Source: a virus. From it: DNA of 64,000 bases. Shown here piece after piece: positions 60,425-64,000 of the stretch; position 1 is the first letter of the stretch, and each line of letters opens with the position of its first letter. The notes under the pieces were generated by a model. That model saw only the letters and a list, made by a program, of their open reading frames with translations. It was not told the origin of the DNA and made no database searches. Where the stretch lies: IMG/VR virus record IMGVR_UViG_3300008107_000102, positions 25,436-89,435 of that record, one strand, 5' to 3'. The position numbers and the translations under genes are program-made.

Positions 60425-61437
60425 TATCTCACTATGTCGTCTTCTATTATGGCATTGACTATCTCGCGACTGGTTATACCAGCACTAATCAATGAGTTCT
60501 GCCGAGGCCCGTCGTATGCTGTAGCCCCTATTCCCGTTATATATACATTCTTTATTAGACGAAAGCCGGGCTTAACTAGTGGAAATCTAACTAATATTGG
60601 ATCAGCAGGATAATTCATTGGCCACGATGGGTAGAAGCCGGTCGCTAATACAATAGAATCCACACCTGGTATCTCTTTACTATTAGTTATGCGGGGCATC
60701 TCCTTGTAATTATATTGGGCTAGCTCATTGGCTATATAGGGTGTGATGCTGGGCCCCCATCTCTTAACACGAGATAGGTACTCAGCACGTTTATTTAATG
60801 GGAGGGTTCTATAGTATCCGCCCAGCGCTGTTTTATTATACCAGTGCGCGTAGGATGGGGCGGGGTAATTATCTATACGGTACCCCCCGTGACTCCAGGT
60901 AACCTCATTGTTTTGCGCTAGGTATGCTACTGCCTCTGCCGCACCCTGACCGCCTCCTAGTACTAGGAGGCGCTTATTGCGTGCCGGGTGCTTCAGGTAG
61001 TGACTGAGCGCATGAGTATCGTAACCCATTGTCCAATCAGGCACGCGCTGCTCTCGTTGTCCTGTAGCTATAACCAGGGGCCCCTCCTCCAGGGGGCCTA
61101 TCTCTAGACCCATGCTCAGTGCTCGTTGTAAGGCCCACTGTAAGTAGCCCTCGAATATATCCCTGTTGCATCGCTCCTGCACTGCCTCTATCTCACGCTG
61201 GCTCCCCAGTATACGCTCTCGTTGTAGGTAGTGACAGAGGCTGTAATCAGCACCCTCTATATTAGTACATAGGTCGAAGGAGATAGGACTCCTCATCTGT
61301 AAATTGGGTACTACTTCATCTTTACCCCAGCTGCTCAGGGGCCTCGGGTCCCATGCGCGTACAGTTAGACCTCGACTGAGTGCTTCTAACGCTACTGATA
61401 GGCCACGCGGGCCTAGTCCCATTATATTTACAATCAC
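60424..61437 (-). CDS. FAD/NAD(P)-binding oxidoreductase-like protein
   Basis: 337 residues. The first Rossmann motif IMGLGPRGLSVALEA is at 6-20 (GLGPRG, 7-12); a second, LVLGGGQGAAEAVAYLA, is at 158-174; ATG-type NAD/FAD contact motifs occur at 124-126 (VIATGQ) and in VLATGFYPSW. The plan resembles flavin-containing monooxygenases of the lysine/ornithine N-hydroxylase or SidA type, though shorter. Its place inside a tail operon, between fibre and baseplate genes, is unexpected. It may modify a virion part or act during infection. The 153 bases upstream contain only a doubtful overlapping frame. Confidence 0.7.
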   Translation of the reverse strand: MIVNIMGLGPRGLSVALEALSRGLTVRAWDPRPLSSWGKDEVVPNLQMRSPISFDLCTNIEGADYSLCHYLQRERILGSQREIEAVQERCNRDIFEGYLQWALQRALSMGLEIGPLEEGPLVIATGQREQRVPDWTMGYDTHALSHYLKHPARNKRLLVLGGGQGAAEAVAYLAQNNEVTWSHGGYRIDNYPAPSYAHWYNKTALGGYYRTLPLNKRAEYLSRVKRWGPSITPYIANELAQYNYKEMPRITNSKEIPGVDSIVLATGFYPSWPMNYPADPILVRFPLVKPGFRLIKNVYITGIGATAYDGPRQNSLISAGITSREIVNAIIEDDIVR

Positions 61438-61590
61438 AAATTATAGCCCCCGTTATACACCGTACGCCGGCGTGGTGAGTTAACCATACCGTCTGATCTA
61501 TTGTACCTAGTGACAGTGCAGTATCGCTAGTATTACCTGTTGCTATAGTCTCAATAGTCTCTACTATATGCTGCGCCATTAACCTGAACG

Positions 61591-63633
61591 TTAGGCAGGT
61601 TCCCAGGAGTACCAATCTACGCCATCCCATGTGAACTCTGCCTGTATACTCGTGCTGCTATTACCCAGCGTCAGTACGGTAGCGCTAGTATTGGGATTCT
61701 TAACTAGAATATTAAACGCGGGCGCCAGATTCAGTATACGGAAGCGCGTCCCCACCGTAGGATTAAGCGGTAATAATACATCTCTGTTCGTACCACCAGG
61801 GTCTAGGTGTTGTGTACCAGCGCTAGATAATGTGAGAGTCAGCGCACCAGTGAGAGTCTGCCTATTCAGTGATACCTGATTACTGAGGTTAGCCGCGTTC
61901 CATCTACTGGTAGTAGCATTCCACGTCAACACCTGGCCCTGCGCAGGGCTAGTGATAGCAACATCAGATAGGCCTGCCAGAGTGCCGCTAACTGCGCCCC
62001 AGCGCAAACCAGTGGCTGTAGTGCTATCAGCCAGTAGTACCTGGTCGTTGTTACCTACGGGGAGCCGACTTAGTACTGTGGCACCCTGTACCAATAGATC
62101 CCCCTTAGCTACTGTGGGGATTAGAGTATTGAATCTAGTAGTTACACGCGCATCAGTGTAGTAGAGATTAGTTGTACCCTCAGCTATATCATCAGTATCA
62201 GGGGGCGGCTGTACACTAGAGCGCACCCATCTATTACTAGTGTTATCCCAGACTATAGTGTCTCCATCTTCTAGATCAATGCTACTTATATTCACGTCTG
62301 ATAGTCTAGTCAGAGGGAGAGATTCATTGGCCCAGTCAGTGCCATTATATCGTAGTACTTGCCCCGCGCTAGGAGTTGTTATGTCTAGTGGTAAGAGAGG
62401 CTCAAGTGCAACAGCCTCCCATTGACTGCCCGTCCAGGTTAACACATCATTATCATTGGGATCTGGCGTATTAACATCAGCAATGTTATTAAGTGATAGA
62501 GCAGCCTGCCACCGTAGCCCCGTCGTCGTTGCAGAGTCAGCTACTAAGAAGGTGCCATTAGCCCCTATAGGCAGACGGGCATCAGTAGTACTATACGTAT
62601 GTATATCGCCCTTAGTAGTAAGAGGGCTAGTGAAAGTAGAACCACCACTGGTAACTGGTGTGGTAGGGACCCAGTTACCAGTTGCGCTATTCCACGCTAG
62701 GTACTGCCCATTAGTAGCTGCTGTATTGCTGACATTCAGTAGATCAGATAATTCCGCCAGCCCGATACGCGCATCTACTCGAGCGCTTGTATAATAGAGA
62801 TTAGCCCCCTCAGGTAGATCAGTAGTAGTGGCTGGACCCGCCCCTCCTGACACCAGAGTAGTAGGTATCCAGTTACCACTCTGATATGCTAGAACCTGAC
62901 CATTAGTTACGCCTGCAGTATTAACATCATTGAGATCATTGAGCAGGGCTCTATCTAGCCGTAGCCACTCAGTACCATTAGAATAATAGGCACCCCCCGC
63001 ATCATTGACTGCAGCAAACATACCTCGGTAGGTATTAGCTGGCGGTAGGCCGCCTATATTAGCTATATTGGTGCTCCACCTAATAGTGCCTGTAGTGTGT
63101 ATGTTATTATCACCATCTATTAGATTATTGAGCGCAGTCTGTGTGTTATTTACATCATCTAAATTATTGAGCGCCAGTAAATCCCCCCCACCAGATGCTG
63201 TAGCATTAACCCAGTTAGTACCATTCCATGTTAGGCCCTGCCCTATAACAGGAGTAGTTATAGCTACATCACTCAGCGTATTAATACCAGTGCTGTTTAT
63301 ATGCGTGCGTACCCAGGCAGTAGTGGCTAACCGCGTGTTATTGTCGCCACTAGGAGGTGTGGGTGCAGTGGGGGCCCCGGTTAGTGCTGCATTATTGATA
63401 GGGGCCCGCGTTGTCAGGCCGGGTACGGTAGGCGCTGTTGCTGTACCACCTAAGTCGCCGGTTAGCCTGATAGTACCTAGTACGCTGGCTGTAGCGGGCC
63501 CAGGTAATAGAGTACTTAGATTAGTGCGGTATGGTGTTACCATTCCATTACGAATTAGTACTATTACCATTGAGTCCCCAGTTATTATGCTGGGGAGTAA
63601 TGGTAATGCTAGTGCATTATCTTGAATAGACAT
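61591..63633 (-). CDS. Tail fibre protein
   Basis: 680 residues, the first gene of the structural operon. Repeated fibre modules alternate: LSDVAITTPVIGQGLTWNGT, LLNDLNDVNTAGVTNGQVLA, LPEGANLYYTSARVDARIG, IAEGTTNLYYTDARV, and LPIGANGTFLVADSATTTGL. This repeat style is typical of long phage fibres. The C-terminus (FTWDGVDWYSWEPA) closes the last beta module. It would recognise the host surface. No chaperone gene is obvious beside it. Confidence 0.8.
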   Translation of the reverse strand: MSIQDNALALPLLPSIITGDSMVIVLIRNGMVTPYRTNLSTLLPGPATASVLGTIRLTGDLGGTATAPTVPGLTTRAPINNAALTGAPTAPTPPSGDNNTRLATTAWVRTHINSTGINTLSDVAITTPVIGQGLTWNGTNWVNATASGGGDLLALNNLDDVNNTQTALNNLIDGDNNIHTTGTIRWSTNIANIGGLPPANTYRGMFAAVNDAGGAYYSNGTEWLRLDRALLNDLNDVNTAGVTNGQVLAYQSGNWIPTTLVSGGAGPATTTDLPEGANLYYTSARVDARIGLAELSDLLNVSNTAATNGQYLAWNSATGNWVPTTPVTSGGSTFTSPLTTKGDIHTYSTTDARLPIGANGTFLVADSATTTGLRWQAALSLNNIADVNTPDPNDNDVLTWTGSQWEAVALEPLLPLDITTPSAGQVLRYNGTDWANESLPLTRLSDVNISSIDLEDGDTIVWDNTSNRWVRSSVQPPPDTDDIAEGTTNLYYTDARVTTRFNTLIPTVAKGDLLVQGATVLSRLPVGNNDQVLLADSTTATGLRWGAVSGTLAGLSDVAITSPAQGQVLTWNATTSRWNAANLSNQVSLNRQTLTGALTLTLSSAGTQHLDPGGTNRDVLLPLNPTVGTRFRILNLAPAFNILVKNPNTSATVLTLGNSSTSIQAEFTWDGVDWYSWEPA

Positions 63634-63874
63634 ATAATTTGCGTTGTAGTGTAGGGGTTAAATATTGCACATATTAAGAGTCATACTAAACACCTCTGGA
63701 CTCTAACTTGTGGGATGGCTTTTTTCTCCTGCACTATATATTCTAATATTAGGGTAGCTCATATTTAACCATAACCCTGGGAGCAGCGGCCTGATATGTA
63801 GCGCATACTCAACGGATTTAGTATTAACCCTCTTTATCACTTTATCGCCTCAACGCTCGATTAACACCACCACT
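63634..63874. other. Right boundary between phage and probable host DNA
   Basis: 241 bases between the fibre gene and a SelO-like gene, without a gene I can support. The phage-style composition fades across it. No tRNA, integrase or clear attachment-site repeat is visible within the window. The fibre operon's promoter should lie here on the minus strand, but I see no strong match. Confidence 0.5.
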
Positions 63875-64000
63875 ATGACAGACCACCTCACCAATCCCTT
63901 TCTCAGTCTCCCTTACGAAAGCGCCATGCAGGACTTGGGGGACCAATACTATGATCAAGTTGCGGCTGCGGATTTTCCCAGTCATATCCTTCGTTTTCGC
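63875..64000 (+). CDS. SelO/YdiU-type protein adenylyltransferase, N-terminal fragment cut by the window
   Basis: 42 codons to the window edge. [17 protein letters not shown] then [20 protein letters not shown] matches the start of cyanobacterial SelO proteins (NPFL.L.YEPALESLGDDYYD.V.AA.FPQH.LRFR). SelO is a pseudokinase that transfers AMP to proteins in redox stress. Codon use is host-like, consistent with chromosomal flanking DNA of an integrated phage. Confidence 0.7.
   Translation, partial: MTDHLTNPFLSLPYESAMQDLGDQYYDQVAAADFPSHILRFR

Noticed and set aside
61438-61590. A small gene between the fibre and flavoprotein genes (MAQHIVETIETIATGNTSDT...)
   Set aside because: The frame runs far into the flavoprotein gene and the part outside it is only about 50 codons. 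Possible but not supported enough to annotate.

Overview
The window is mostly one large tailed-phage genome, apparently a cyanophage or prophage of a cyanobacterium. The phage assignment rests on a terminase large subunit, baseplate and fibre-like proteins, a 2,898-residue structural protein, and a full replication and recombination toolkit (family A DNA polymerase, clamp loader, DnaG-type primase, SF1 and SF2 helicases, RuvC-like resolvase, RecB-like nuclease). The cyanobacterial link is weaker. The last 126 bases encode the N-terminus of what looks like a chromosomal SelO/YdiU protein of cyanobacterial type, and several AT-richer cassettes look host-derived.

Layout. Bases 1-33,954 are almost entirely plus strand. 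They hold a group I intron cutting the DNA polymerase gene near motif A (1-191), then polymerase, clamp-like, uracil-DNA-glycosylase-like, clamp-loader, possible ssDNA-binding and helicase genes (193-10,672). Next come a tRNA-Tyr, an odd tRNA-like RNA on the minus strand and an AT-rich cassette bounded by a 70-bp direct repeat (11,039-12,988), then a nucleotide kinase and a Pif1/Dda-like helicase (13,004-15,150). After the array described below (16,400-24,049) come primase, a class II aminoacyl-tRNA-synthetase-like/MazG-like fusion, a radical SAM protein, a RuvC-like resolvase, a PD-(D/E)XK nuclease and HTH proteins (25,400-33,954). A bidirectional terminator at about 34,290 separates this arm from a minus-strand structural operon (34,387-63,633), which is read from the fibre gene at the right end down to the giant protein. 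Adjacent phage genes usually overlap by a few bases, so translational coupling is the norm.

The most striking feature is the 7.65-kb block at 16,400-24,049. It is a head-to-tail array of about 40 paralogous genes, mostly 43-92 codons. The proteins are Tyr/Phe/Asp-rich, usually with an N-terminal MKxIN...W, a central LYYSFY or YTPEL segment, an FYYRL motif and an acidic tail such as LDEDDYFDEDD. Most neighbours overlap by exactly 14 bases. Those bases encode the EDD-stop end of one protein and, in another frame, the MKMIN start of the next. The acidic tail codons also supply a GAGGA-like ribosome-binding site for the next gene. I recognise no described family for these proteins.

Other points of interest are a phospholipase-D-like N-terminus on the giant structural protein, a flavoprotein-like enzyme inside the tail operon, a perfect sigma70-type promoter driving the tRNA-like RNA, a possible programmed -1 frameshift at an A7 run, and a DUF6745-type gene accompanied by its usual small partner. 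Capsid, portal, sheath and lysis genes are not recognisable here and may lie outside the window. Functional calls rest on motifs and remembered families; no database search was possible.
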